Assembly: GCA_922989275.2 (NCBI GenBank)
Contig: OV277863.1
Location: forward strand, 16,830,001-16,894,000
Length of the DNA stretch: 64,000 nt
Source of the DNA: Gari tellinella
Taxonomy: Eukaryota; Mollusca; Bivalvia; Cardiida; Psammobiidae
Direction of reading: 5' to 3'
Below the pieces are notes generated by a model that was not told the origin of the DNA, did no database searches, and saw only the letters and a program-made list of their open reading frames with translations. Shown piece after piece: positions 50,200-60,288 of this stretch; position 1 is the stretch's first letter, and each line of letters opens with the position of its first letter. A program made the translations under genes and the position numbers.

Positions 50200-50445
50200 A
50201 ATTACCACATGGACTGTTTCTAGTTATGAAGATAGGTGGTCATTTAAAGCAGGTTGAAAGTAAAGCCAAATGCACCTTAATGCAAATTCTGCTTTAGATG
50301 TTAGCCTACTTTAAGCAACCATCTGCTAGAAAAAAGAAAGTATTTCTTATCACACATATTCATGACTGTATAAATTGGAACTATTTTCTTCAGTGGAGGA
50401 ATAATTAAAGGCATATAAAGGTGTATTTATGGGGTAATGGGTTAA
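50200..50445 (+). mobile_element. Family A TTAA-hairpin element
   Basis: Left end decayed to TTACCACATGGACTGTTTC, right end TATGGGGTAATGGGTTAA. Hairpin and downstream blocks are present. Confidence 0.78.
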
Positions 50446-50537
50446 ACCTTTCCACCACGGAAGTGCCTAAGGGTGCCTCTACCGACTCCTCTACATAAAT
50501 GCAAGAAATGAATATTTACTTATAGTGAAGAATGCAA

Positions 50538-50772
50538 TATGTGTAACTGATTACTCCATAGATTTTTTTACGCATTTAATTTATCCTCCAATGAAGAAAA
50601 TACTTCCAATTTAGTCATGAATATGTACCATAAGAAATATCTCCTAGCAGATAGTACCTTAAAGTAGGCTGAAAGTAAAGCAGAATGTGCCTTAAGGTGC
50701 ATTATGCTTTACTTTCATGCTTAAGAGGTTACCTATCTTCAATACTAGAAACAGGCTTAGGGTGAAGGGTAA
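50538..50772 (-). mobile_element. Family A TTAA-hairpin element, diverged
   Basis: Reverse copy from TGATTACTCCATAGATTTT through TTTATCCTCCAATGAAG and the hairpin to GAAACAGGCTTAGGGTGAA. TTAA flanks are lost. Confidence 0.75.
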
Positions 50773-50859
50773 ACTCTTCCATAGAAGTACCTTAGTGCCC
50801 CTACTAATCCTCCACATAATTGTGGAAACTAAATATTCAATAATGGTGTTGAAAAGAGA

Positions 50860-50932
50860 TGGCAGCTTAAAGCAAAGTGAGAGTAAAGCAGAAAGCTCTT
50901 TAATGTGTTTTTTGCCTTACTTTGGCCTAGCT
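50860..50932. mobile_element. Family B hairpin remnant
   Basis: GGCAGCTTAAAGCAAAGTGA, AGCAGAAAGCTCTTTAATG and TTACTTTGGCCTAGC form a B core that ends at the TTAA where an A copy is inserted. Confidence 0.55.
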
Positions 50933-51164
50933 TTAACCCATTTTCCCAAAAAGACACCTTTTCACGCCTCGAAATTTATTCCCCAACTGAAGAAAATAGT
51001 TCCAATTTTATAAAGTCATGAATATGTGTCAACAGAAATATTTTTTATTTTCTAGCAGATTGTAGCTTAATGCAGGTTTAAAGTAAGGCGCAGTCTGATT
51101 TACTTTCAACCTGCTTTAAGCAGTTTCTTCAAAACTAGAAATAGGCTATTGGGTAATGGGTTAA
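50933..51164 (-). mobile_element. Family A TTAA-hairpin element, full length
   Basis: TTAA at 50933-50936 and 51161-51164. The hairpin is shortened on its left arm. It is inserted in the TTAA of a family B remnant. Confidence 0.83.
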
Positions 51165-51179
51165 AAAGTTGCCTTTCAT

Positions 51180-51811
51180 TATCACAGTTTGGTATAGGTG
51201 GTTTGTTTTATGGAGGTCAGGTTTCAGAGATTCCAATAATTCTTTAAATAATGATAGCCCAACCTAGGTTTCACTGTGTTTTGATATGAAAATAATATTG
51301 CAATAATAATGTATAACACAAGAGAGACTACCAGTAATGTTTAGAGTAACAAATGATCTGATATATGCAATACTTCTAATTGCCAGGCTTTATTACATAC
51401 TGTGCAGAAAACTAATGTTAATCTTTATTCTACCAAGCCCAAATTGACTGGAATATGTTTGGATCCAAATCAGACTAAATGCAACTTGGAATCCGTTCAG
51501 AATTCAAACCATTGAGTTTCTGCAACTAGAAAATGGACTTGTCAGAGAGGGCCTTGCAGATTATCTTTTTATGATAATGTAATAAGATTTGAGCTAAACA
51601 TGAAGTTACTAGGGTCATGTCAATATTTTTAAAAGCCAAATATAGATTTATTTATTTTTAATCAGAGGCACAAACTCTTCATAGTATAATCCAATTTGGT
51701 CCGTTATCATACTTGATCATGATTTTATACTGGTACTCAATATTTCAAAATACTTCGGATTTGGTTGACAAATGAGGTTGCTAGAGTGTAAACATTGTTG
51801 AATATAGCCTT
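51180..51811. other. AT-rich intergenic sequence, nothing recognised
   Basis: No coding sequence, RNA gene or clear repeat was seen between the family A and C elements. Confidence 0.45.
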
Positions 51812-52062
51812 CTTAACACATTCAACTCTAGCAATGAGTATATTTGTCATTTACAAACAGTGTATCTGTGAGGATTACACTTGTCCCATGCAAACAGTGA
51901 AGACCCTGATCAGAGGGCTCCATAAGGAGCCGTCTGATCAGGGTCCTACACTGTTTGTCATTTTGAAATATATTGTTAAAATCAACCCTAAATAGTCAAA
52001 AATAAACTGAACTTATTTTGAAATTGGAATTGTCCATTAAAAGTTTCAGGGTTGAATGAGTT
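51812..52062 (-). mobile_element. Family C hairpin element, full length with TTAA flanks
   Basis: Begins TTAACACATTCAACTCTAGC and ends CAGGGTTGAATGAGTTAA. The hairpin AAACAGTGAAGACCCTGATC / GATCAGGGTCCTACACTGTT lies around CCATAAGG. This copy shows TTAA on both sides. Confidence 0.82.
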
Positions 52063-52659
52063 AAAAAAATCAAGATCAGACAACTCTGGACATATCTGCC
52101 TTGTTCTACAGCTAATGATTGCTTAACACAATTTTGACTGAGCATATACTTGCAAACTTAACTACAACAAAAACTCCAAAACTGTAGTCCTGAAAACTGG
52201 AGGTCTCTAAAAACAACAAATTACACTCTCCCTAAACATTTATTCTGCTGCATCAACAAACAAATATTCTTAATAAATACATAACAGACACATAGCCAGT
52301 TCTAAAGACAGGTGTTTCATAATGTAGGACTAGTAATGCAGAAAAATGTCGGTGGTGTGAGCTCCTACACTAAAAACTCAATATAATAGACGTTTGGTTG
52401 CTCTTGTCACAAACCCAATCACGATGGGGTAGAGGAAGACAGAAATATCTGCTAGAATGATAACATGCTGTTTCATTTAGGAGTAATTCACATTCCAAAG
52501 TATTTAGTCCAGTGACTGATGTAAACACGTCATGTGCAAGCATCAATATGGTCTGGGAGGCCACCTGTCAGTGGTGGGAGCTCCCACTTAAACGTCAATA
52601 CTAAAACTCAATATTATAGACGTTTCAGAAAAAAACCTTCCTTTTTCAGGACTGACATG

Positions 52660-52806
52660 TACTTCTTATTTTTTACTTAATTGAAAATGTATTACTTTTT
52701 TTTTACTTTATAAGAACATGTACTTGTTTATAATTTCATGTGAAGCACATTTGAATGCACAACTCCTGTGTGAAATGAGCACCATATAAATCTGGTATAA
52801 TAAAAA
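52660..52806 (+). mobile_element. LINE 3' tail, strongly truncated
   Basis: ATAATTTCATGTGAAGCACA, TGCACAACTCCTGTGTGAAA and ATATAAATCTGGTATAATAA match the UTR end at 35575-35655 with a few differences. Confidence 0.68.
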
Positions 52807-53176
52807 AAGAGCTTTCTGCATCACTAGTGTCCTATATTAAAGTGCCTCTCTTCTTTTCAATGACCGCTAAATCTCCCTAATTCAGAGAACCTCTCTAAAC
52901 AGATCTTCTTGCCCAGTTCAGGAGGGGTCAGTTTTCTAAAAATATCTACCACGTAACAAGTAAAAGTTATCTTAGAGTTCCTATTGTCAATAGCACAAAT
53001 AACACTCGAGTAACACTATTATTCAAATACAATAATATGGAATATTAGCATCAACGAAAATTGAACACAGTCATGATGTTGAACCCTGATGATCAATAAC
53101 ATTGCTGACAATGAGAAACTCAATACACAGTGATATGAATCAAGTTTTAGTCAATTTTATATTGACCCTTTCCTTC

Positions 53177-53390
53177 TTAACCCATTACTCCAAAGCTTCC
53201 CGGTATTATGCCTTAGTTTATTCTTTTTCTACAAAAAATTGTATTATATTCTATATCCTAACATAGGGTAGCTTAAAGCAGGCTGGAAGTAAAGCAGGGT
53301 GTGCCTTAAGGCGCATTGTGTTACTTTCAACCTGCTTTCAATGGCCACCTGTTTTCAATACTAGAAACAGGATATGGGGTAATGGGTTAA
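53177..53390 (-). mobile_element. Family A TTAA-hairpin element, shortened
   Basis: TTAA at 53177-53180 and 53387-53390, ends CCCATTACTCCAAAGC and ATATGGGGTAATGGG. The block between the end and the hairpin has a deletion. Confidence 0.82.
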
Positions 53391-54822
53391 GTGACTATCT
53401 GTCATATTTTTCTTATCACAAGTTTTACAGAAGAACTGTATAGTCACAACCAACACTGATATTTTTATCATATACACGTTTGAGATAAATTGAACAAGCA
53501 CCTTAGAGCTGATATCCCCTGCCGCAGCGATTGTCCAGAAGAAAGTGGCAAACTTTATTGTGGGAGGAAGGGGCAAATGGTGATCACCTGTCTTTAAAGA
53601 TCAACATTCAAAAGCTTTTTACAAAGTTTTATAAAATCCATTCAATTTTGTACATTTTAAAGCCTAAACAATACAAAAAATAAAGCCGTTTGTAGCATTA
53701 TAAATCTAAGCATGACAGGGGCAGGTAACTCTTGATTCAAATTCAACAGTAATTAAACACTTTCAAGAACTTATAATTGTGTGCAAGTATTATTAAAAAA
53801 AATTCAGAGAACTGTAGAATTTACTAGAGTGTAAACACATTTTCAACTCATCAAGGGCAGAGTATTCTTGACTAATTTGCACATTTTCGATAATAATTGA
53901 ACTCGTTCTATAAATAATAGCCATATATGATTTCATTTTTTTTTCAAAATCCATTCACATTTGTACACAATAGCATGTAAACAATAAAGCCATGTTGAGC
54001 ATTACTAAGTACATAAAGGGCAGATAACTCTTGCCACAAAGTATCCTATTTTGACAATAATTGCTACCCTTATATTTATATACATCATGTGTAAGTTAAA
54101 TCAAAATCCATTAAAGACTGTAGTTTCTAGATGGTAAAAACTGTTAAATATGTTTTTTTTTACTCATCAAGGGCAGATAACTGTTGACTAGTTTCTCCGT
54201 TTTCAAAAATGATAACAATTATTTGAAAACTAATAGCCATACATAGTTTAAGAATTTGTTTTATCAAAATTCATGCATATTTATAGATACTAGGATGTAA
54301 ACAATTTTAAAATAAAGCATTTTCTATCATTTCAAAGTACATCAAGGGCAGGTAACTATTGCCACAAGTATCCTATTTTGACAATAATTGCACACCTTCA
54401 AGAACTTTTACTTATAGACATCGTGTGCAAGTATCATTTAAATCCAATCATAATTGTAGTTGCCAGAGAGTAAAAACAGTTAAATATGGCTTTTTTTACT
54501 TATCAAGGGCAGATAACTCATGACTAATTTCTCCGTTTTCAACAATAATCAAATTCATTTGAAAACTAATAGCCATACATAATTCAAGAAAGTTTTTTCA
54601 AAAATCCATGCATATTTATAGGCTCTAGTATGTAAACAATACCAAAATAAAGCATTTTCTAGCATTTCTAAGTACATCAAGGGCAGATAACTCTTGTCAC
54701 AAGTATCCTTTTTTTACAATAATTGCACACCTGCAAGAACTTGTACTTATAGACAATGTGTGCAAGTATAAACAAAATATGTTGAATACTGTAGTTGCTA
54801 GAGTGTAAAAACTGTTAAATAT

Positions 54823-55172
54823 GGCATTTTTAACACAAAAAGGGCAGATAACTCATAAATTCCAAAAAAATTCTGAAAAAAATTTGATTTCCCACGGTGC
54901 TCCTATGATGACAAATAAGTATACCAAGTTTAATCCAAATCTGTTTATAGGTTTCGGAGATACAGTTGCGGACGGAAAACGTGACGGACGCACGGACGGC
55001 ATTTTTAACACAAAAAGGGCAGATAACTCATAAATTCCTAAAATTTTCTGAAAAAAATTTGATTTCCCACGGTGCTCCTATGATGACAAATAAGTATACC
55101 AAGTTTAATCCAAATCTGTTTATAGGTTTCGGAGATACAGTTGCGGACGGAAAATGTGACGGACGGACAGCC
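54823..55172 (+). repeat. Recent 175-bp tandem duplication within the array
   Basis: 54823-54997 and 54998-55172 are nearly identical, each starting GGCATTTTTAACACAAAAAG and ending with GGACGGAAAA-GTGACGGACG. The high identity contrasts with the older units upstream. Confidence 0.85.
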
Positions 55173-55190
55173 GGACGTGCCACCGAATTG

Positions 55191-55322
55191 GGTTAGAGGG
55201 CCTTTTCTTTTGTTATTTTCTTTTGTTCGAATAACGGGCCACGGCCCCTTAGTGTATTGTTACGGAGTGAACTCCATTGTCTTCTTTTGTTATGTTTACC
55301 GTTATCTGGCCCTCTAACCCAC
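55191..55322. repeat. Small inverted-repeat insertion
   Basis: GGGTTAGAGGGCC and GGCCCTCTAACCC form perfect ends around about 105 bases containing two copies of TCTTTTGTTAT-like sequence. Confidence 0.6.
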
Positions 55323-55575
55323 TTTAGTGGCGCGGACGGACGGACGGACCTAAAACAGTATCCCTCTGCCTTTCGGCAGGGGATAAAAATTCTAAATGGT
55401 ATTAAACTGATAACAATGCTAGTGAATTAGTGATGTAATAAATGCATTTGCCAATGCGATTTCTAGTACATAAAATACAAATTGATTGCGAGCAAAATGA
55501 TAAAAAAAAAAAACTATTTACTAACGGAGATTACTACACAGACATATAGACATTTTTCTATGCAAGTGTAAACTA

Positions 55576-55748
55576 CAGTAAAACCTCTCTATTACGACCA
55601 CTTAAGCTAAGGCTAATTGATTGTATAAAAGACAGGGGACAAACTAAAGAAGCTTTCTGTTCTACTGCCATCTTGTTTCAAGCAGTCATCTGTCGTAAAC
55701 ACCAATTAACTAACACAATTTAGTAGTGATAATAGAGAGGTTTTACTG
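55576..55748. mobile_element. Family B TA-flanked hairpin element
   Basis: Left end CAGTAAAACCTCTCTATTAC after TA; right end TAATAGAGAGGTTTTACTG before CA. The core hairpin is shortened. Confidence 0.82.
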
Positions 55749-56104
55749 CAGTTGTTTCCAGCCAATGACTAAGAAATTACTACCACTGACATAGCTCCTG
55801 GTAAGAAGAAGTACATGAACTTCAAATGCAGTTGCGTTGTGATAACTGAACTTGCTGAAAGTGAACTTTGCCGCTGTTCAACTTTGAAATGTTTGGTAAG
55901 TCTGACATAAGCACGTTCAAGTTATCTGCATGTATCTGTACTAACATCCTAGACAGAAGATCTTGGACAGTCTAACCCCTTCAACAGGCCTGCCCTTAGC
56001 TTCTATGACATTGTCTGCTTTAAACTATTATTGTCGACTTTTATTTTTCAAATTTAAATACTACAATGTAGTATTCACGCAATTTGACAAAAAAGACATA
56101 GATG

Positions 56105-56175
56105 TTAAACAGTTTGGATCCTGATCAGATGACAAGTAACACTGCATCTGATCAGGATCCAAACTGTTTGCAAAT
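56105..56175. repeat. Family D hairpin core
   Basis: AAACAGTTTGGATCCTGATC pairs exactly with GATCAGGATCCAAACTGTTT around a 24-base loop. Recognisable ends of the element were not found on both sides. Confidence 0.75.
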
Positions 56176-56439
56176 AACCATTGTACTTGGGGTAAGGCAG
56201 TGAAATGGTTACTTTCACTCTTGACATATCTACAGCCCTGTACTGGTCCAGCAGTTGAACTGACTACATAAACATTAAACAATGAAATAATGAACCTGCA
56301 AGATATACCCGGTATAATCATACCTGATCTTGCCCTAAATATAAGTGCAGTTAATTAACCTATTGCCTCATATAGATGTCTTTCCAAGGGGTTACAGATT
56401 CCTCATAGAAATATCTTTGACGAAGAGTCATAGAAAATT

Positions 56440-56480
56440 ACAGTAAAACCTCTCTATTACCACCATTAAATTGTTATCAG
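56440..56480 (+). repeat. Family B left end only
   Basis: TACAGTAAAACCTCTCTATT, ACCACCATTAAATTG; the element is then interrupted. Confidence 0.6.
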
Positions 56481-56513
56481 GTGCTTAAGGCAAGTGTTTG
56501 CCTCAACTCATTA

Positions 56514-56746
56514 TCCCCTGAAACTTCCAATGGACAATTCCAATTTACAATAAAGGCTGCTCCATTTTAGACTATTTAGGGTTTTGTTTTATTATATTAT
56601 ATTACAAAATGACAAACAGTGAAGTCCCTGATTATAGGGCTCCCTCTTATCAGGGATCTCATTGTTTGCACTAGACAAGTGTACTCTTCACTGCTACACT
56701 GTTGGTAGAGGACGCATGTATGCGTCACTAGGGCTCAATGAGTTAA
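56514..56746 (+). mobile_element. Family C hairpin element
   Basis: AACTCATTATCCCCTGAAAC at the left and GTCACTAGGGCTCAATGAGT with TTAA at the right. The hairpin AACAGTGAAGTCCCTGAT pairs imperfectly with ATCAGGGATCTCATTGTT. Confidence 0.75.
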
Positions 56747-56759
56747 ATTGTCACCTGTC

Positions 56760-56935
56760 TAATATTTTCATAATAGAGCTTTCTCTGTATTCCTATATCC
56801 TGACAGGCATCTGCTTCATGAAACTGTAGGTAATCAGGAAATCTCTTATGGAAATTTATGCTTTACATCCAGCCTGCTTTAAGCAGCCACCTGTCTTAAA
56901 TACTGAAAACAAGATATGAGGTAAAGAGTAAATAA
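56760..56935 (-). mobile_element. Mosaic of family A/B fragments
   Basis: It contains TATCCTGACAGGCATCTGC, CCAGCCTGCTTTAAGCAGCC, ACCTGTCTTAAATACTG and GAGGTAAAGAGTAAA. The order suggests a decayed reverse A copy with B-like pieces. Confidence 0.45.
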
Positions 56936-57092
56936 AGTTTTGGAAAGTTGTTACCATACAAGGTGTTCAAAATTTTCTTTTTGGACTAAATCAATCATTT
57001 AAAAGTATTAAAAGCAAAAGAATTAATTAAAAACGTGAGGCCAATTAGGCCTTATACCAGTACCTCATTGTGCCTTAAACATCAACACCGCA

Positions 57093-57297
57093 GTAACTCT
57101 TTGCATGCAGGGTAATTTTTTCGTCTGCAATAATTGTCTTCTGCTAATGATCTAAAAATATAATTTTCTATTTAAAACAGAATCTGGGTGTCAAACAGTT
57201 TGGATCCTGATGAGATGCCGCGTTGTGTGGCATCTCATCAGGATCTAAACTGTTTGCAAAGGTTACCATGATTTCACTGCTAGTATGCTAAGAGTTG
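57093..57297. mobile_element. Family D hairpin element
   Basis: The hairpin AAACAGTTTGGATCCTGATG / CATCAGGATCTAAACTGTTT lies around GATGCCGCGTTGTGTGGCATC. Flanks TAACTCTTTGCATGCAGGG and GCTAGTATGCTAAGAGTTGA are imperfect inverted ends. Confidence 0.65.
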
Positions 57298-57326
57298 AGA
57301 GAATTTATACCAAGTTTGAAATTATA

Positions 57327-57471
57327 GTCTGATTTTATTGACCTGCCAGTAATATATAATGCAGATTTCAGGGAACAGGTCATTTTAGTCTTTGTAAGTG
57401 AGCATTAGAACCCATGATAGCTCATGCTAATACATCATTTTATAATGTCTGGCAGGTTAATAAAATCAGAC
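57327..57471. mobile_element. Small TA-flanked MITE (145 bp)
   Basis: Perfect-looking ends GTCTGATTTTATTGACCTGC and the complement GCAGGTTAATAAAATCAGAC, with one indel, flanked by TA on both sides. Confidence 0.83.
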
Positions 57472-57770
57472 TAAATCTGATTGAGTGTTTTCTTTCAAAT
57501 AAAATTATTCAACTGCTACTATGGACAAAGATTCCAAATAGATCACCAAAGTTTTGCTAACCTGGTGATTAAAAAGCAAGCTTTAAGGTGTATCATACAG
57601 TCAATATGTGATCACCTGATTGAAGATTAAAGATAAATACAAATTGCTGTAATCATAATGCCGTCTACATATAGTGATTTCTGGATGCCTAATCACTCTG
57701 TCAGCTGCTGGTGTGGTTTGCTACTGTTAAATGATATGTACTGGTCCCTAGGTAAACCTCATTAACTGGG

Positions 57771-57795
57771 CTAATCATCATCTACAGATTCATAC
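57771..57795 (-). CDS. LZTFL1: LZTFL1 terminal coding exon
   Basis: 25 coding bases: one base completing the split lysine codon, then YESVDDD and TAG. The acidic end resembles the YEPED end of vertebrate LZTFL1. The 3' UTR continues below 57771; no polyadenylation site was assigned. Confidence 0.8.
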
Positions 57796-59664
57796 CTGGA
57801 GAAATAAAAAAAAATGTAAAGTTACCATTAAATCAGGGGCCCGTTTCATAAAACTTTGTACAACAAATGTCGTCGTAAGTCAGATTATTAAAGTCTCAAT
57901 TATTATTTTATTCTCGATATAATCCTGTCTTGTGACATCTCTTTGGAATCGTCTTTTCAAGACGATTCCAAAGAGATGTCACAAGACAGGATTACAAAGA
58001 GGAATTAGAAATTAAATGTATTTTAAAGTTTTGACTTACAACCGTTTTTGTCATACAAATTTTTATGAAACGGGCCCCAGACCTGTTACTGGCCAACTGA
58101 CCTATTGCCAAGATTGGTATAGCACTGAATCTGCTCTTCTTGTGTCAGAAGTTTTACCATTATAGTAAAGTATGTATTAAATTAAGCCATCAAGAAATGA
58201 AGAAGCCTGGATATACTTATGTTGATGCTTCTGTAGTATTCATAATGTATACTAATGCATTATTGTATATTATAACACAACTCGAAACCTCCGGCATATA
58301 ACCAAAGAATACAGAGAAACGTTCTCTAATCACAGGTAATGCACTGTATGCGCCCCATTTGATTGGCTGTTCCATTTGCCCCACAGATGTAATTTATGAA
58401 TGAAATTCCTTAAATCATTTGATGTGAATATATTGTAAATCTGACTTCATTTGCATACACAGGATAAAGTAAGTCACATTTCTAAATCTGTAAAGTAAAT
58501 GGTATTATTACCTGACTCTCTATTTAAGTGATTATTAAGCATTTCTGACTGTTTTCCGCAAAGATTTACCAGACTGAGGCCAGGGGGTAACAGTTGACTG
58601 TTACACAGCACTGTAACATGCACAAAAATGGTGCGCAAAAAAAATCTGCATCGCGGGACCGATTTAGCGTATTTATGATACAGATTTTTGTTTAAGGATC
58701 TAGCCTTTTGCGGGGTTTATCGGGTCTTTTTTTATCTCCCGAAAAATCCCCTTAAAAGGCTCTATAGTTACTCCGAATAAAATCGATAAACCGCTTGAAG
58801 ATCTAACGTCTTCTTTTTTTAAACAAATTATGACGTTACAAAAATAAAATAAATGACGTCATATCATACATGATGTAATTTCAAAAGTGTCAATCAATTT
58901 CAGTCAATAAGAAACAATAATAGATCTAATTTCAATCGTAATTAAAAAAAAATGAATATAGAGTAGATCTACAGAAATCTTTTTACAAAACAGTGATGTT
59001 CACATTCAGGTAACATATTGAATGTAATAAAGATTAAATATAAAATCATCTGTAGAATCTCAATACGTTTTGTTCAAACCTTGTATACCTAGATCGATCT
59101 AGATCTAGCCATTCATTCAGCCTTGCTTAAATAGAGAGTCAGGTAATAAATCATTTGTTTGATAGTTACTTCGGGAACAGTCAAACCATTGTCCCTCGGT
59201 AGCAGGGAAGACCTTGAGAACTGTTGCCCTCGGCCGTTGGCCTCGGGCAACAGTTCTCAAGGTCTTCCCTGCTACCTCGGGTCAATGATTTGACTGTTCC
59301 CTCAGTACCTATGAAACAAATGTATATTGTTGTTCGTTTCATTGTGAGAGATAAAGAATTATTACATTGAGCCTGCACACTGGCTAGCAAGACTATAGTC
59401 TATTTCATTAAATAAGAGCTATACTATTACAACAATTTATTCAGAGGCGCATACAAAGAACAAAAGCATTGCAGAACACTCCAAGTAAAATGCTGCCATC
59501 TTCCAAGTAAATAACACACAAAACAAAATACATGTAAGAGGAAAAGGGTTGAATACATACTTGGTTAATCTCTTACGTAGATCTTTTAGAGTATCATTTT
59601 TCTTCATTAACATCTGTTTTAGGTTTTTGAACGGCGCTGTCTGGCTAACTTTCTTTTCTAGTTC
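57771..59664 (-). CDS. LZTFL1: LZTFL1-like protein, last two coding exons
   Basis: Leucine zipper transcription factor-like 1 is a cytoplasmic coiled-coil protein that binds the BBSome and limits its entry into cilia (BBS17 in humans). Exon 59561-59664 (acceptor CTTCTTTTAG on the minus strand, donor AACCAA|GTATGT) encodes ELEKKVSQTAPFKNLKQ, LMKKNDTLKDLRKRL. The last exon 57771-57795 (acceptor TTATTTCTCCAG) adds YESVDDD and TAG. The phases fit (34 codons plus 2 bases, then 1 base). This corresponds to the vertebrate C-terminus ELEKKFQQT...KKNDQIKDLRKRLAQYE. Earlier exons lie outside the window or were not recognised. The intron carries MITEs at 57837 and 58505 and a palindrome at 59173. The gene converges on the tubulin gene. 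Confidence 0.85.
57837..58077. mobile_element. Family G MITE, ends GGGCCCGTTTCATAAAA
   Basis: Ends GGGCCCGTTTCATAAAA and TTTTATGAAACGGGCCC are imperfect inverted repeats with CAG on both sides. The central palindrome pairs GATTCCAAAGAGATGTC with GACATCTCTTTGGAATC. It begins about 40 bases from the LZTFL1 terminal exon, inside the intron. Confidence 0.82.
58505..59148. mobile_element. 644-bp element with perfect 24-bp inverted ends
   Basis: TTATTACCTGACTCTCTA (58505 on) and its complement TAGAGAGTCAGGTAATAA (to 59148) are perfect inverted ends continuing into TTTAAG / CTTAAA. The interior has CAGTTGACTG and several AT-rich stretches; it is non-coding. Confidence 0.7.
59173..59301. repeat. Long near-perfect palindrome (about 57-bp arms)
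   Basis: GGGAACAGTCAAACCATTG ... GAGAACTGTTGCCC pairs with GGGCAACAGTTCTC ... TTTGACTGTTCCC around TCGGCCGTTGGCCT. Only a few mismatches occur. It lies 260 bases from the LZTFL1 exon and is non-coding. Confidence 0.82.
59561..59664 (-). CDS. LZTFL1: LZTFL1 penultimate coding exon
   Basis: 104 bases encoding 34 residues of the C-terminal coiled coil, starting ELEKK and ending RKRLT, with heptad-like spacing of leucines. It starts in phase 0 and leaves two bases for the terminal exon. Confidence 0.86.
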
Positions 59665-59919
59665 CTAAAAGAAGAAAAACAATACAAACCACATGAATAA
59701 GTAAAACCTGTGCTAAGCAGCCCTATATTGAGGCATCCGAGAGATTTCTTCACCAAGACACTTCTGGACAGAAGATAAACAGAAAGCTCTACAGGATCTC
59801 TCTACTTTACTGATATCTTGCATTTAGCTGCCACTTTTATGTCAGACTGTAAAATCATTGTTTTGGGGAGGCAACTTACAACAGATTTTACTGTTAGCAC
59901 ATAGAACACTAGAGCCGAG

Positions 59920-60145
59920 TAAACTAGTCCCTAACAATTCGTTTACCTGTATAGAGTACATTAGTCCTATGTAAACAGTGTAGACCCAGATTAAAGGGGC
60001 TCCTTATGGAGCCCTCTGGTCAGGGTCTGCACTGTTTTTTACGATATATTATTATAAGATCCTTAATACATGTAGTCATAAATAGACTAGGTTTAATTTG
60101 AAACTAGGATTGTCCATTAAAAGTTTCAGGGGGGAATGGGTTACC
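59920..60145 (-). mobile_element. Family C hairpin element
   Basis: Hairpin AAACAGTGTAGACCCAGATT / GGTCAGGGTCTGCACTGTTT around GGCTCCTTATGGAGCC; then GATTGTCCATTAAAAGTTTC and the end CAGGGGGGAATGGGTTA. Confidence 0.72.
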
Positions 60146-60288
60146 GGTAACTACAAAATGACAGAATTTGGATTTTTGTGATATGTCAATCTTGAAATTT
60201 ACATCATAAAGCATTTAAACGCTAAATGTAAAGGTAGATCTGTAATTTCTGGCCAATGGCCAAATATAGTAAAAAAACCATTAAAAAC

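Larger units (their letters stand above)
53590..55392 (+). repeat. Array of diverged repeats with CAAGGGCAGATAACTC
   Basis: At least seven CAAGGGCAGATAACTCTTG-like blocks (near 53857, 54018, 54168, 54347, 54502, 54677, 54839, 55015) alternate with GTAGTTGCTAGAGTGTAAA and CACACCTTCAAGAACTTGTA blocks. The array ends GGACGGACGGACC, AAAACAGTATCC and a hairpin CCTCTGCCTTTCGGCAGGGG. It is a pearl-like element with tandem core; the left boundary is uncertain. Confidence 0.6.

Noticed and set aside
52340..52625. Direct repeat with AAAACTCAATAT-ATAGACGTTT as possible LTRs
   Set aside because: The repeated block is only about 50 bases, diverged, and without primer-binding or coding sequence between.
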